A stretch of DNA of 64,000 nucleotides from Oenanthe sinensis (Eukaryota; Streptophyta; Magnoliopsida; Apiales; Apiaceae): positions 13,232,001 through 13,296,000 of the forward strand of contig JAPMAC010000231.1 of assembly GCA_028671895.1 (NCBI GenBank), in the 5' to 3' direction. The notes under the pieces are model-generated. The model was not told the origin of the DNA and made no database searches. It saw only the letters and a program-made list of their open reading frames with translations. This document shows, in pieces, positions 12,601 through 23,533 of this stretch. Positions within the stretch are counted from its first letter, which is position 1; each line of letters starts with the position of its first letter. Both the position numbers and the translations under genes were made by a program.

Positions 12601-15600
12601 GAAAAATTACACATATTGAGAATGTGTAAGATATTTATTTTCCTATATTTACCCTCAATTATTACATTGAAAAATGAGAATACAACCATGTTTTAGAAAC
12701 GTGAAACCTTGATAAAATAGTCAAACCTTGGAAATAGTAAATATAGGGATAGTTTTGGAAGATTTTACATGATTTTGTTTCGAAAGAAGAGGACATGTAT
12801 AAAAGGACAAATTTTATTTTGAAATGAGATATTTTAGAGGGGACGACGGGAGTAAAACATGCCATCTTTCTGTTACTAAACTAAAGAGAAATGAGAAAAA
12901 AGAAGTTTACATAGGTTTGAGCATTCCTACAAATTAAACATGAAAACGTGCTGAGAATATAATTACGATTATAAGAATAAGTATATAGGAAATATATGTT
13001 ATCTATTGGATTATTATTCTGCATGTTCCTGAATAGACTGCCCGCAGAACATTTTTATTAACAGTTAATTCTGAGTACAGATAGATGTACCTTGTCCTTA
13101 ATATCTGCTATCTTTTTTCTGTTCAGTTATGCAGTTGCATTTTATGGAAGTTCCATTCATCCTCAGTTGGTTGCCCTCATTGCGCAAGTAAGCCCCATTT
13201 TTTCATATTACATGCCTGCTTTCCCATTTTTTTTGTTGATTTTGCAAGTTTATACTATATTTGCTAAGATCTATTTTACATGTACTCCGAAGTATCAGAC
13301 ACGACACTTATCCGAATGTCATATTTGGCACCTTCAAAAGGTTAAGGACACGGGAGTGTTGTCACAAGGCATAATTTAATAAAAGAATTAATGTAATGTA
13401 ATCAGAATAAATAAAATGAATTATTCTTTTAAAAAATTATTCATTTCATATTTATCGTTAATTAATATTGTGAAAATATAAAATTAATAAGTTATTTATT
13501 TTATTTTACAAGACGTCTATATTAATATTTTAATGTGGTGTTAATTTGTATTCAAAACTTCAGAATAGTTAAATGTCTTATTAATTATTTAAGGCTGAGA
13601 TGGAAACATTAGACCCCCAGTTTTTTGAAAATTAGCTAATAAATGATTAAATAATTGTGGACTTGTAATCGTCTTGGTACATTACTCTAGTTTTAATCAT
13701 CCCTCTGCAAGATCACCTTAAATTTCTTCCGGAAATCAACATTTCTTTCTGGTGAAGAAAGGGGAAACATCTGATTTTTAAACTGTGGGATTCTGTTGCG
13801 TCCCATATCGTGTTTGATACGGGTGAGTACGCTGGTCGAAAATTCCGTGTACTAAGATATATATCCTGCTATGACTATGTTTTGTGGAAATGAAAACTAG
13901 GATAACTTGGTTATCTTGAAAAATAATATGATGATTAATCTATTTATCAAATTTATCAAATTTCATATGAAAAACAAATGATGATTTCCTGTCGAAAAAG
14001 TTGTACTACGTTCATGTCTATGTGAAATATTCGAACAAAGTAAAACATTGAATATTGACATCTAAGTTATCTGATGAATGAAAAATAAAGAATTGGAATA
14101 TAATGGTGTTTTTAATATGAGTTGGTAGGTCAAGAAAGTTTGTGCTTTCTTTTCTTTTCTCACTCCTTAGTGCATGATAAGGTAAAAAGTGGTTAAACAC
14201 AATTGACCAAACATATGTGGGAAAAAATCTAAGGGTTAATCGGGTAAAATGTCACTTAATCACTCAACTAATGACCAACTTGCAAGGAAACTTAAAAACT
14301 TTGCAGTGAACTCATTAAACTAAGAAAACTTTCAAAGTAGGTTTGAACCATTAACAAACGTTAAAAGTTGGATGGAAAGTTGACGTGGATTACTTATGTA
14401 TACATAATTTACATGTCATCATTGCTTAGTCGTAAAAACCCGGCCCGTCTTTAATGGGTTAGATTGACCTGACTGAAAAAATGCGGACTTCTTTTGTACT
14501 CAATCTCAATCCCGATCAACAATATAATATTAATACATTGGGTGTTGGTCTCTTTTATCACAATTTTAAGAAAAATGGCCCAAAATATCACATTTGACTT
14601 TGAGAAACACGTTTTCGCAAAACTAGTCCGCATGAAATGCAGGACCCAAACATACAGCTTTCACGTGACTTCCATGAACCACAACTAGTTTTTAAGGTTT
14701 CATTTCATGCGGCACCCATATATATATATACATACATACATCTAGTTTTATAGGTTGTGCACACATATAGATATTAATTTAATAAAACTTTATATATATG
14801 AACTGGTTGCTCAATAATGGATCGTTATGCTTTTATAACTTCTAACTGAAAACGCAGATTAAAAACTCGTTTTTACGTGACACAAAGGGCCATTTTATGA
14901 GTTGTGATATTTTGTGCATTTTACTCTCAATTTGTGATAAAAAGACCTTTATTCTAATAATACATTAACCTTGTAATGTGTTTGTGTGTATGTGTGTGTA
15001 TATTCAGTATTTACAAAGAAATTACACACATCATAAAAACACAGAGCGTTAACAAAATCATGTATCATATTACATATATAGGTCCACACGCTTATACTGA
15101 TTATAATCTTGTGAAGCTTCTTAAATTCCAAGTTTTTCTTTCCCAAATTCAACCAATCAAAGTCCTAAATTAACAAATTGATTGTGTTTTACGATATCAA
15201 AGTAAGCTAACATGCCTGTAATTATGTGCCTGCATATATTTAAGTATGTGTGTGTACACACACACACATATTAGATTATAGAGATTCACCTTTCCTATAA
15301 AAAATGAAATTTTTGATAGTGGAGCATATAGTTTCAATGTTTATATTAATCCTAGAACCAATGAAAACTAAAGACGGTGAATTATATTTATATATATGAA
15401 TACAAATTTAGATTTTATTACAATTTTAAGATCTTTGAGGACGACAGAGAGCATACTGGAGCTTTGATGTTGACACTTTCGAGTTTGATATTCCCCAACC
15501 CACAATCTCAGTTGCAACTACATCGTTAGCTTTCATCACCTCATATTATACTAATTGAATTTTTTTAATAACTTTGGAATATGATAAACACATATAAAAG

Positions 15601-18600
15601 GCGAGTACTATATATCATCCAAAAATTGAGGTGCAATAAATAGATTTTGTGATAGGTGGGTGAGAGATCAACTTTGTGGCTATGGCGAGGAAGAAAGGAG
15701 AGTGTCAACTAATGTATTCGTTCTCTCTGATCGGGGTTGATTGAATGGGTCGTCTCGGAATGGGTTAGAGTTGGGTTTATTTATTTATTTGTCAGAGTTA
15801 ACTCTAAGTTTGATGAGTACTTGGGCGCTGACGTATAATGACATAAAAATGTAACAGATTCCGTCATAGTCAAAAGAGAGTTAAAGGCGGTGCTTTGTTT
15901 TTAATATTCAATGACTAAATTACAAGTTATATTTAGTATAATAATCCGTTAGCAAACTTTTTGAGTTTAGTGACTCACCTGCAAGTTGGTATTTGGTATT
16001 GAGTGACGTTTTAGCCTATTGACCCGAAAATCTAATAAACCTTAGATATATCCAATTTCTATTAGTTTATATAGTTTAAACGTTGATAAGTCGATTTGTA
16101 TTGGATGATTACATTTTTGAATAAAGGAGTTAAATCCTATCTTGCATAATAAGAAACTAATACTATTTATTTATCTAGATTATCTAGATTTTTTGATAGA
16201 TATATAAATATTACCATATATCAAGTCTAAAAATTTTCTTGGTAGAAGATACAAATTTTAAGTTACAAAATACACTTATATGTAAATGAGAATATTAAGT
16301 ATTATTATTTAGAGTAAAGGATGATTTATAAGGATTAAATATGGCTCTAAGAATATGCATGAGAGGATGAGGCATAAAAGGGAGCAGTCAATGAAAAGAC
16401 TCGATAAATTTGAACCCTTCCACATATTGGAAGACCTGAAAATCAATTTGTTGAGAAACCAGTTCTGTCATCAACTTTCACGAATTCACTTCAAGAGTCC
16501 TTTTGGCTCCAGTTATTCTGGATTTGTCAGTTATTGCTTTCACAACATAGACTTCATGGGGCAAACAGGTTTATCATTTTGGTGCTCAAATAATTGAAAT
16601 AGCCTCACATGATGCGTTGTGGCTTTTCATATACTATTCTAATGGCTATATGCTGTATATATTGAATATATAATATTTATCCCGATTTCAGATTTTAACC
16701 CTAATTTTAAACATCCCATTGATTTGAAACTCAAATTTTAAATATCTATGATTTTGAGAATGAGGCTGTGGAGATGGTGATTGACTCCCCCAAGCAGCAA
16801 CGTGCTAAAGTAATGTTAGCTAGATTCTCATGGCCCAAAATGAGTATCCACACCAAAAACTTAAAGAAGATGATAGTCAGTAAAAGCAACAACAGAAAGA
16901 GGGGTTTATTTGTTTTTCCTCTTTAATCAAAAATGACTGGAGCTCGGTGTCATATGAATGGCTAAACATAGCACGGAAAAATGGGTGGCATGTCTTACTT
17001 GATTCTAATGCATCAGAAGCCAAAGACATGGAGACTTTAGGGCTCCATATTTTCTGGCCAGATTTTTTCTTTTGCTCCCTTCATGGTTTTTGGGGGAAAA
17101 CCCATCAAGTTTTGGTTGCCTGTTCGTGAAAACATCTAGTGCTTCATTCGGTGGTTAAGAGTTCCAAAACCAAGAGTATAGATATTTTTAGTCTTTTGCT
17201 AGCTAAAAAACATGGTCAATTTTCACACAAATCATCCAGCTTTGACATAGATACCGTCATACCAAACAGTAACCATCACCAGATCCAACATAGACCAGAT
17301 AAACCAGTAAGAGTTAATTTAGCTTTCTCAAGTTCATCCTCTAGTGCAGTGTCATTTCAACAAAATGAGGAAACCACTGAGCTGCAAAAACTACAAAAAG
17401 CCAATGAAAAACAAGAGAAAGAATCAGATTTTCAAATTATAGAACTAGATACTCGACATAAACCCATTTGAAAATTGAGATGGCGAATATTCAGATATTG
17501 AATTTAGAGGCTTGAATCATGCAGATTCATTGGGCTTGATACTAGCCGATGGGGTGTTTAAAAATTAGGGTATATATATATATATATATATATATATAGC
17601 ATGTAACCGTTAGAAGGGTGTATAGACCACTTTACCCTCGTAAAAGTTAACGGTTCGTTAAATTTTTAATGGCCGTGGTTCGGGACCCTAAAGTGCTTTA
17701 AAAAAGTAAAATAGCCATGCAAATGTAGACTTTGTTCTTTCAGCCACTAAAGTGCAAAACTAAAAACCTACAGGTACATAAACTGCAATTTAGTCATCTT
17801 TTTGTGTGCCCTTGAGAGGTTAAGGACTAAAGATCGCGACCAATTTGATTCTTGATAGATTAGAAAGATAAACTCCTTATTCCTTACCATCTTGAACACA
17901 AATTGCAGTTAAAATAATACGGCTACGTCCAGATGAGCACCCTTATTCTTGTTAATTATTAGTAGATATTCTTTCTTACGTTTTCCATTGGAATTGAATA
18001 TAGGTCTCAAGCACATATTGAAGCTAATAATACTCTTATAAGTTGTATTGATGTGACCTCAAATGTTTAAAATTAGGAAAATATAACTGAAGTACACAGT
18101 TCTGATTTTAATACTGCAAGGAATATACAGCATTCTTTCTAGAAGGCAATGTAGATTGATCACTCGCCTGGGGTTCAAAATCTTTAGGTTTAATATTCTA
18201 GAGTTTCTGATTGAATTTTATGTGTATGCAGGATGAGATACTTAATGCTGGTGGTCAGGTGGAGCCTCCAGGAATGCACATGATATACCTTCCTTATTCT
18301 GATGATATACGACAAATTGACGAGGTAGGATAGTATATATCTTTTTTGAAGGTTTAAACCAAGTACAAACATGGAAACTTTTTTGTAATTTTCTAGGTTC
18401 ATACATATACAAGTAGCATGGCCCCTCGAGCAACTGATGATCATGTTAAAAGAGCTACTGCTTTGATGAGACGCATAGATCTAAAAGAGTTCTCAGTATG
18501 CCAGTTCTCTAATCCTGGTAACATCTCTAGAGAAACTGCATCAAACTTGTATAGGTGTTAAAGATATAAATCCTTAAAATCTACATTCTAAATTACTAGT

Positions 18601-20352
18601 TTAAAATTTTTATTTTACTGCCACTTGTATGAATTGTGTATAAAACAAATTCTCTCATTTCTTTACCATTTAGTGACAATCTCTCTCTATATATATTTGA
18701 AAACGGTGGAAATTAATGTAATTTTGTCTAGTCAGTCTGCTAGTAGGCAATTCTATATATGCACTCTCTCTGACCGCTTCTGTTTAAATCTTATTGACCA
18801 AATTTTTATTATAGCCTTACAGAGACACTATGCAATGGTCCAAGCTATGGCACTTGATGAAGATGAGGTGCCTGAAATAGCAGATGAAACTGTTCCGGAT
18901 GAGGAAGGCATGGCTAGGTACAGTGTTTCCGAGACAATGTTCTTTCTCTGTGTATCTCTTTTGCTTTCAGATCTTTGTTTCGTTCCATCGTCTCATTTGT
19001 CCAAATATCTGTTCATTGATGACAGACCCGGAGTTGTTAAAGCATTGGAAGAATTCAAGCTTTCTATATATGGAGAGAACTACGAGGAGGAGATTGACTT
19101 GGCTGTTGGTGGAAAAGGAAATACACTTGTAAAGAAAAGGAAAGCTGAAGATGCTGCTAAGGAGTCTACTAACTATGATTGGTCCGACCTAGCAGACAAT
19201 GGAAAGGTTAGTCTTCACTCTCTGATTTGCTTCCTACTTTAGTTGATTAAGGTATTCTAATAGAAATGAGGAATTTGTAAAAGTGTGCATCTTTTACTTT
19301 TAGTTGATTTCACCCTGCTGCATCCCCCCACGCAGGGCGTACGGATATGCAGTGCTTCAGTAGGGTGATGAATCTCGGCTTCCTAGCCTGCTAACATATA
19401 CACAAAACCTACACACACACGTCATTTATATGATATATACATATACAATTTGCTTCTTTCATTTCTCGACAATCAAAATCTTTGTAAAATCAATCAGCTT
19501 ACATACTAATCACTCTAATACACACTCACACACTCACACAGCCACACACACACATATGATATATATATATAGATGTATACTTATGAAACCTAGCTGTGGA
19601 CTGAGCACATGTAATTTTTGACTTTGAGCGGAGGACAGATGGTAGTTGGGTGGTGTTGTGTCGGTGATGAGATTTGATGGGAGTGTGTTTTACTTTTTTT
19701 TTGAAAGAATATCTTCTTGATAATAAAATGGCGGTTATAACTCTAGTTGTTAATTTACAACTTTAGTTGGGTGGTGTTGTGTGACTTGTGTCGCTGACAA
19801 GATGAGATGAGAGTGTTGTTTACTTCTTTTAAAGAATCTTCTTTTTGTTATGTTAAGATTTGTAAAAAAAAATAATTCTTAAGAATAATCCATATTTATA
19901 TTTCGTTTAAACTAATTTCCTATTCAATAGAAGATTTATTAGAATACTACATGTAAACAGTTTTGTGCTTGGGTCACAAACAATTCCTTCAAAATGACAA
20001 TTGTGTCCCCGAGTATATATTCTATTAACAAATGAAGCTGGTTTCGGGCTGCACACTAATTGCATAACATTTAATAGTTTAGGTTCACGCCATGCATAAT
20101 AAATAATTTTGGTACACAGCGCATAACTGGTGTAGTTTAGGAACAGAAAATGCATTTTAGTCTTAAAAAATCACAAATCTCAAGTTTTGACTTGATATTA
20201 ACAAAATATTATTTCTAACAAGCACCTTTTTTTTTTAGTTGAAGGATTTAACTGTGGCAGAGCTGAAGTTGTATCTAACGGCATATGGTCTTTCCGTTTC
20301 TGGGAAAAAGGAAATACTGATCAATAGGATCTTAACTCACCTGGGCAAATGA
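3628..20352 (+). CDS. KU70: KU70, ATP-dependent DNA helicase 2 subunit / Ku heterodimer subunit
   Basis: Exons: 3628-3693, 3785-3862, 4787-4903, 5675-5789, 5935-5958, 6173-6278, 6368-6485, 6565-6648, 6747-6805, 8925-9058, 9175-9218, 9826-9902, 10720-10867, 12372-12433, 13127-13187, 18232-18324, 18397-18517, 18815-18917, 19026-19206, 20239-20352. They sum to 1905 nt with phases matching at every junction, giving 634 aa (plant Ku70 is about 620). Ku70 pairs with Ku80, forms a ring on DNA ends, starts non-homologous end joining and protects telomeres in the nucleus. Visible parts: N-terminal vWA-like domain (about 30-240, with ELVVYLVDASPKMF), Ku core beta-barrel and bridge (about 255-460, with GHLRLLGFKPLSCLKDYHNL), C-terminal arm (PRATDDHVKRATALMRR), a KKRK patch near 575, and a C-terminal SAP DNA-binding domain in exon 20 (about 597-634). 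The start MELDPDEVF matches the family. No disruptive stop is seen. Introns are 72-5044 bp. Confidence 0.93.
3694..3784 (+). other. KU70 intron 1, probable GC-AG intron
   Basis: Family alignment puts the exon end after CAG (residue Q22) and the next exon at GAAAAAGAAGC. The donor is then CAG|GCATGT, a GC donor with a normal AG acceptor. The first GT (3698) would break the frame. A GT donor at 3712 would also be in frame, adding six residues (ACICMY). Confidence 0.6.
5935..5958 (+). other. KU70 24-nt micro-exon, possibly optional
   Basis: Flanked by good splice signals (TTTCAG|CAAG and CCAG|GTAAAT) and phase-compatible on both sides. It adds eight residues (ASDIDPKP variant) in the vWA-like domain. 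Skipping it keeps the frame and gives ME-ESF, closer to Ku70 proteins such as that of Arabidopsis, so it may be alternative or a false exon. Confidence 0.5.
6806..8924 (+). other. KU70 intron 9 (2.1 kb)
   Basis: AT-rich intron with a C10 run at about 7812-7821. I see no gene or clear transposon. The short ORFs in it have no recognisable content. Confidence 0.7.
9219..10719 (+). other. KU70 introns 11 and 12 flanking exon 12
   Basis: Introns 9219-9825 and 9903-10719 surround the 77-nt exon 12. Only ordinary T-rich plant intron sequence is visible. Confidence 0.7.
11918..12050 (+). repeat. Intron 13 direct repeat, copy 1
   Basis: Shares an ordered set of words with 12198-12335: TCTAATTTGATCCTGA, TATGTGTTTCTGTATTA, AGAGACAAATGCTA, ATCTAATGTA, GCTTCAAACTAGAATC. 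It is imperfect but clearly the same unit. Confidence 0.6.
12198..12335 (+). repeat. Intron 13 direct repeat, copy 2
   Basis: Second copy of the unit at 11918-12050, offset by about 280 bp. The rest of intron 13 (10868-12371) is AT-rich with no gene seen. Confidence 0.6.
12583..12852. mobile_element. Degenerate Stowaway-like MITE in KU70 intron 14
   Basis: About 270 bp ending GGGGACGACGGGAGTA with TA beside it. The interior shares GAAAAATTACACATAT and TTGGAAATAGTAAATATAGGGATA with the MITE at 23258-23531. The left end is eroded. Confidence 0.6.
14230..16027. mobile_element. Candidate TIR element in KU70 intron 15
   Basis: The left end (about 14230-14310: CGGGTAAAATGTCACTTAATCAC ... ACCAACTTGCAAGG) resembles the reverse complement of the right end (about 15935-16027: CCTGCAAGTTGGTATTTGG ... 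GAGTGACGTTTTAGCCTATTGACCCG). The arms are long but diverged. There is no coding capacity inside, so a non-autonomous Mutator-like or other TIR element is likely. Exact ends and target duplication are not resolved. Confidence 0.4.
16747..17560 (+). pseudogene. Fragment of molybdenum-cofactor-sulfurase-like (PLP-dependent transferase) gene
   Basis: Segments in successive frames match the plant MOCOS-like PLP-transferase family in order. The first (from 16747) has ENEAVEMVIDSPKQQ, ARFSWPKMSIHTKNL and KRGLFVFP. A shift follows, with EWLNIARKNGWHVLLD and KDMETLGLHIFWPDFFFCS from about 16947. A decayed GFGCLFVKK-like part comes next, then a low-complexity linker (17139-17471) and FRGLNHADSLGLIL at about 17500-17555. 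Stops and frameshifts separate the pieces. The family lysine/PLP region is not intact and no gene start or end is present. It lies inside a KU70 intron in the same orientation, so it would be spliced out. It is probably a captured or duplicated gene fragment; whether it was copied via RNA cannot be told here. Confidence 0.65.
19207..20238 (+). other. KU70 intron 19 with CA repeats and a direct repeat
   Basis: Contains a CACACA/TATATA tract at about 19515-19572 and an imperfect direct repeat (TAGTTGGGTGGTGTTGTGT ...) at about 19641-19720 and 19764-19855. No gene is seen. Confidence 0.6.
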
Positions 20353-20605
20353 GTAACAGACATATTCAGCAAAATACTAACCTGATTTCCCTTGTTATCA
20401 ACCAACTCGTCCAAGGGGTATGTAAATTCGAAATATTTTGGCTGTGAAAAAATAGTGTATGGTTGTTGCAGTGTTTTTCTTTTGTTGTAGAGTATAACCA
20501 TCGTCTTGGTGTTACTGTTTTAAATGTTAAGTTAGTTGCTGACATAATTTCTTTAGAAGTAAAAGGATGAAAAAAGAGGTTAATAGAACAGTAAAGTTCA
20601 TGTAG
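20353..20605 (+). other. KU70 3' UTR and downstream flank
   Basis: Sequence after the KU70 TGA. No clear AATAAA poly(A) signal is found, and the end of the transcript cannot be placed. Confidence 0.4.
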
Positions 20606-20614
20606 GAGATTCTC
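20606..20614. repeat. Target duplication GAGATTCTC (left)
   Basis: The 9-bp GAGATTCTC is repeated exactly at 21037-21045 on the other side of the TIR element. Confidence 0.75.
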
Positions 20615-21036
20615 GGGTGTTGGCCCTATATGTCACAATTTGGGGAGAAAATGCCCTAAATGGCACACCCCGAAAAAATGGCCCTAAATAGCACTCCAAA
20701 ACGCTACATCGCGTAGAGTTTTGAAAAAAAAAAAAAAATCTCCCCAAAACGCTACTTTAAGTAGTGTTTTTTAGCTCAAAACCCAAGATAAAGTAGCGTT
20801 TTTCCCAAAAATAATTTTAAAAAAAATAAAAAAAAATGCAAAACGCTACACGAAGTAGCGTTTTTCCCCGAAAAAAATTAAAAAAAAGTGAAAAACGCTA
20901 CACGAAGCAGCGTTTTCACTTTTTTTCCAGCACGCCGCACTATGTAGCGTTTTGGAGTGCTATTTAGGGTCATTATTACGAGTTGTGCCATTTAGGACAT
21001 TTCCACCTCAAATTGTGACATATAGGGCCTTTTCTC
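20615..21036. mobile_element. Mutator-like MITE with GTAGCGTTTT hairpins
   Basis: A 422-bp element with inverted termini of about 95 bp. Both arms carry GGCCCTATATGTCACAATTTG, CCTAAATGGCACA and CCTAAATAGCACTCCAAAACGC. It is flanked by the 9-bp repeat GAGATTCTC, the duplication size usual for Mutator-like elements. The interior holds four to five small palindromes of the form AAACGCTAC-N-GTAGCGTTT, several separated by A-rich runs. There is no ORF. It is very close to the 3' end of KU70 and could lie in or near its transcript. Confidence 0.75.
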
Positions 21037-21045
21037 GAGATTCTC
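21037..21045. repeat. Target duplication GAGATTCTC (right)
   Basis: Exact match to 20606-20614. Confidence 0.75.
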
Positions 21046-23255
21046 TTGTTAGTTATGTTACATCCTAAGCAACAGTATTAAACCCTAATTCAAGAGATTC
21101 TGTAGTGCAGCGGACAAGGGTATACTATTTAACCTTGACGGAATTTATTAACTACTATCTCCGTCCCAATTCAAATTTATAATTTAATTAAAAATGAATG
21201 CAAATAATTAGAATATTATTAAAGTTTGTTAAAATAATATTTTATTAAGTAATTATTAAATAAATAAATGATTATTTTTCATATTCTATGTAAAAATATA
21301 AAATATACAACTTCTTGTACTCTCTACTCACATTATTGTTTTTTTAACATTCTCGTATAAAATTACACAAAATTTTAAAGTGGTGAATTGGCAACACTCA
21401 ATTTTAAAAAATATAACTTCTTTTACTGTACTCACATTATTATAAATAAATGATTTGATTCGTTTTCTAATTGTTTTTTCATATCTTGCATTGACATCAT
21501 ATTAAATTTGTAATATATTTCATATATAATAAAATTTTATTCATACATCTTGATCATTTTTTTTGGTATGACAATTATGTGTCACGATTAGGCAACTTTT
21601 ATTTAAATTAGGTGTCATTTCCATGATTTGTCTATTTTATATATTATTGAGTTTAAATAATTTTTTTATTAACTATAGATATTTTTATATGTTTTATTGG
21701 AATGCATCTAAGTAAAGGGAACCTCTTGGTTGGATTTTATCTTTTTTATTTCAAATATTAGTTGCATTATATATTTTTTGAAATTATAATTTTTATCTTT
21801 TTCTTTTTTTTCATATGGGCTCTAATGATTTTTTTTTTGTAACAAGTGTTCTGTTTTGCGGATATTAAAATCTTATTGTCTAAATTTTCAGAAATATCTA
21901 TGCAGTTAGACGATGAAAAAAACTTTTTTTAAAGAACTCAGATCTTTACGGGATTGTATTTTAATACAACTCATTTACGTGATAGTTGATTCTGACAAAT
22001 AAAAAAAACACAGTCCTTCATATTAAGTTTTTCTCTCGTTAAACACGTCTACTAACAATTCGATTCGCTCTCTAATTGTTTGTCATATATCACATTACCA
22101 TCGTATTAAATTTATAATATTTTTCATATATCATAAACCTTTATTTATATATTTAAAATGATCACTTTAATTTATTATCTTAACATTTTTTATTTTTAAT
22201 ATTGACCTTTTATACAATTATAACCTCTTATATAAATTAGGAGGTTAAATATTTTTTTAATAATTTTCTATGAAAAATTAATTTTATATAAAAAGAAATT
22301 TTATATGTGACACTTAATCGCACTCTACTTTATATAAAATAATAATTTAATAAATTTTTATGAAAGAAATAATATATTGGATATATTATTTTTAATTTAA
22401 AGATTTGTTGGGTTGACCATCTTTTTTTTATATATAATTCTATATCAATTATTTTTGTTAGAAGACAAGTCTAATTTTTATTAGATTTATAATTAGAATA
22501 AGTTAATATTTATTGACTTATAATTAGAAGATGAATAATAATTTGAATCCTAATAAGAATGTAAATAATAATTTTATTAGATTTTCTATTTGAGTAACAT
22601 AATATTTTCTTATAAAACTCCTAATTAAAAGATAAGTGATTATTAGACTCTTAATTAGAAAATAAAAAATAATTTCAACAAATTTCAAAAAATTAGAAAA
22701 ATAATTTTGATTGTTTGGTCGACGATTTCTTATTTATAATTTTATTATTTATAGGTATTTATGTTAGAGAATAATTCAATTTTTTAGTGAATTTAAATTT
22801 TATAAGACTTACATAATATTTACTGATTAGAATTCTAACTAAAAGATAATTAGTAATATAAATTCTAGTTAGAAGATGAGTACTCACTTGATAGCTTAAT
22901 ACCAACGTATATACTCTTAATTAGAAAGTAAATAGTAATTAGACTTATTAAGATAAATATTAATTTAAATAAGAGATTAAGGATCTGAGATCGACCTTAC
23001 ATAATTACAAATTTGTCATTAAATATTTATATTAAAACATTTTATTACTTTATGAAATTTCCTGAGATCAACCTCAGTTTTCCTTTTTCTCTTTAAATTA
23101 TAGTTTTTTTCTCTTTAAATTATAGTTACAAGATAAGTATTCATTTGATTAGAGTCTTAATTAGGATAAATTAATAGTTCTATATAGAACTTCTAATTAA
23201 ATTAGACTATTAATTAGGATAAGTTAGCACTTCCGTACAAAACTTCAATGACAAA
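21046..23255. other. AT-rich intergenic DNA
   Basis: No coding capacity. At about 21158 an ATCTCCGTCCCAATTC word resembles a decayed Stowaway end. From about 22440 a loosely repeated phrase (TTAATTAGAAGATAAGTA / GATTAGACTCTTAATTAG) recurs. Confidence 0.6.
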
Positions 23256-23257
23256 TA

Positions 23258-23531
23258 CTCCCTCCTCCTTCCCTGATTACATGTCCATTTTAGAAAAATT
23301 ACACATATTTGAAAAAGTTAGTTAAATAAAATTTTCCTATGCATACGGTTAAACATTGTCTTGGAAAAATGACATTCTAATTAAGTTTTAAATGAGACAA
23401 ATTTTGGAAATAATAAATATAGGGATAATTTTTAAAAATTAACAAAATATTTGTTTTGAAAATCGAAATGGACGTGTATTTAGGGATAAAATTTATTTTA
23501 AAAGTGTATATGTAAAAGGGGACGGAGGGAG
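23258..23531. mobile_element. Stowaway-like MITE
   Basis: 274 bp beginning CTCCCTCCTCC and ending GGACGGAGGGAG, flanked by TA on both sides (23256-23257, 23532-23533). This is the Tc1/mariner-type (Stowaway) arrangement. No ORF. It is the same family as the copy in KU70 intron 14. Confidence 0.8.
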
Positions 23532-23533
23532 TA

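Larger units (their letters stand above)
13188..18231 (+). other. KU70 intron 15 (5.0 kb), composite
   Basis: The largest intron. Its acceptor TATGCAG|GATGAG and donor CAA|GTAAGC are canonical. It contains the TIR candidate at 14230-16027, the gene fragment at 16747-17560, and microsatellites (TA about 14722; GTGTGTGTACACACACACAC about 15247; TA 17566-17599). A further open stretch at 16355-16597 has no recognisable product. Confidence 0.85.

Noticed and set aside
16355..16597. 80-aa ORF in KU70 intron 15 as a gene
   Set aside because: No recognisable product; it may be a decayed upstream part of the MOCOS-like fragment, but I cannot show this.
18625..19242. 205-aa ORF overlapping KU70 exons 18 and 19
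   Set aside because: It reads through introns 17 (in part) and 18; the real coding pieces are the spliced exons.
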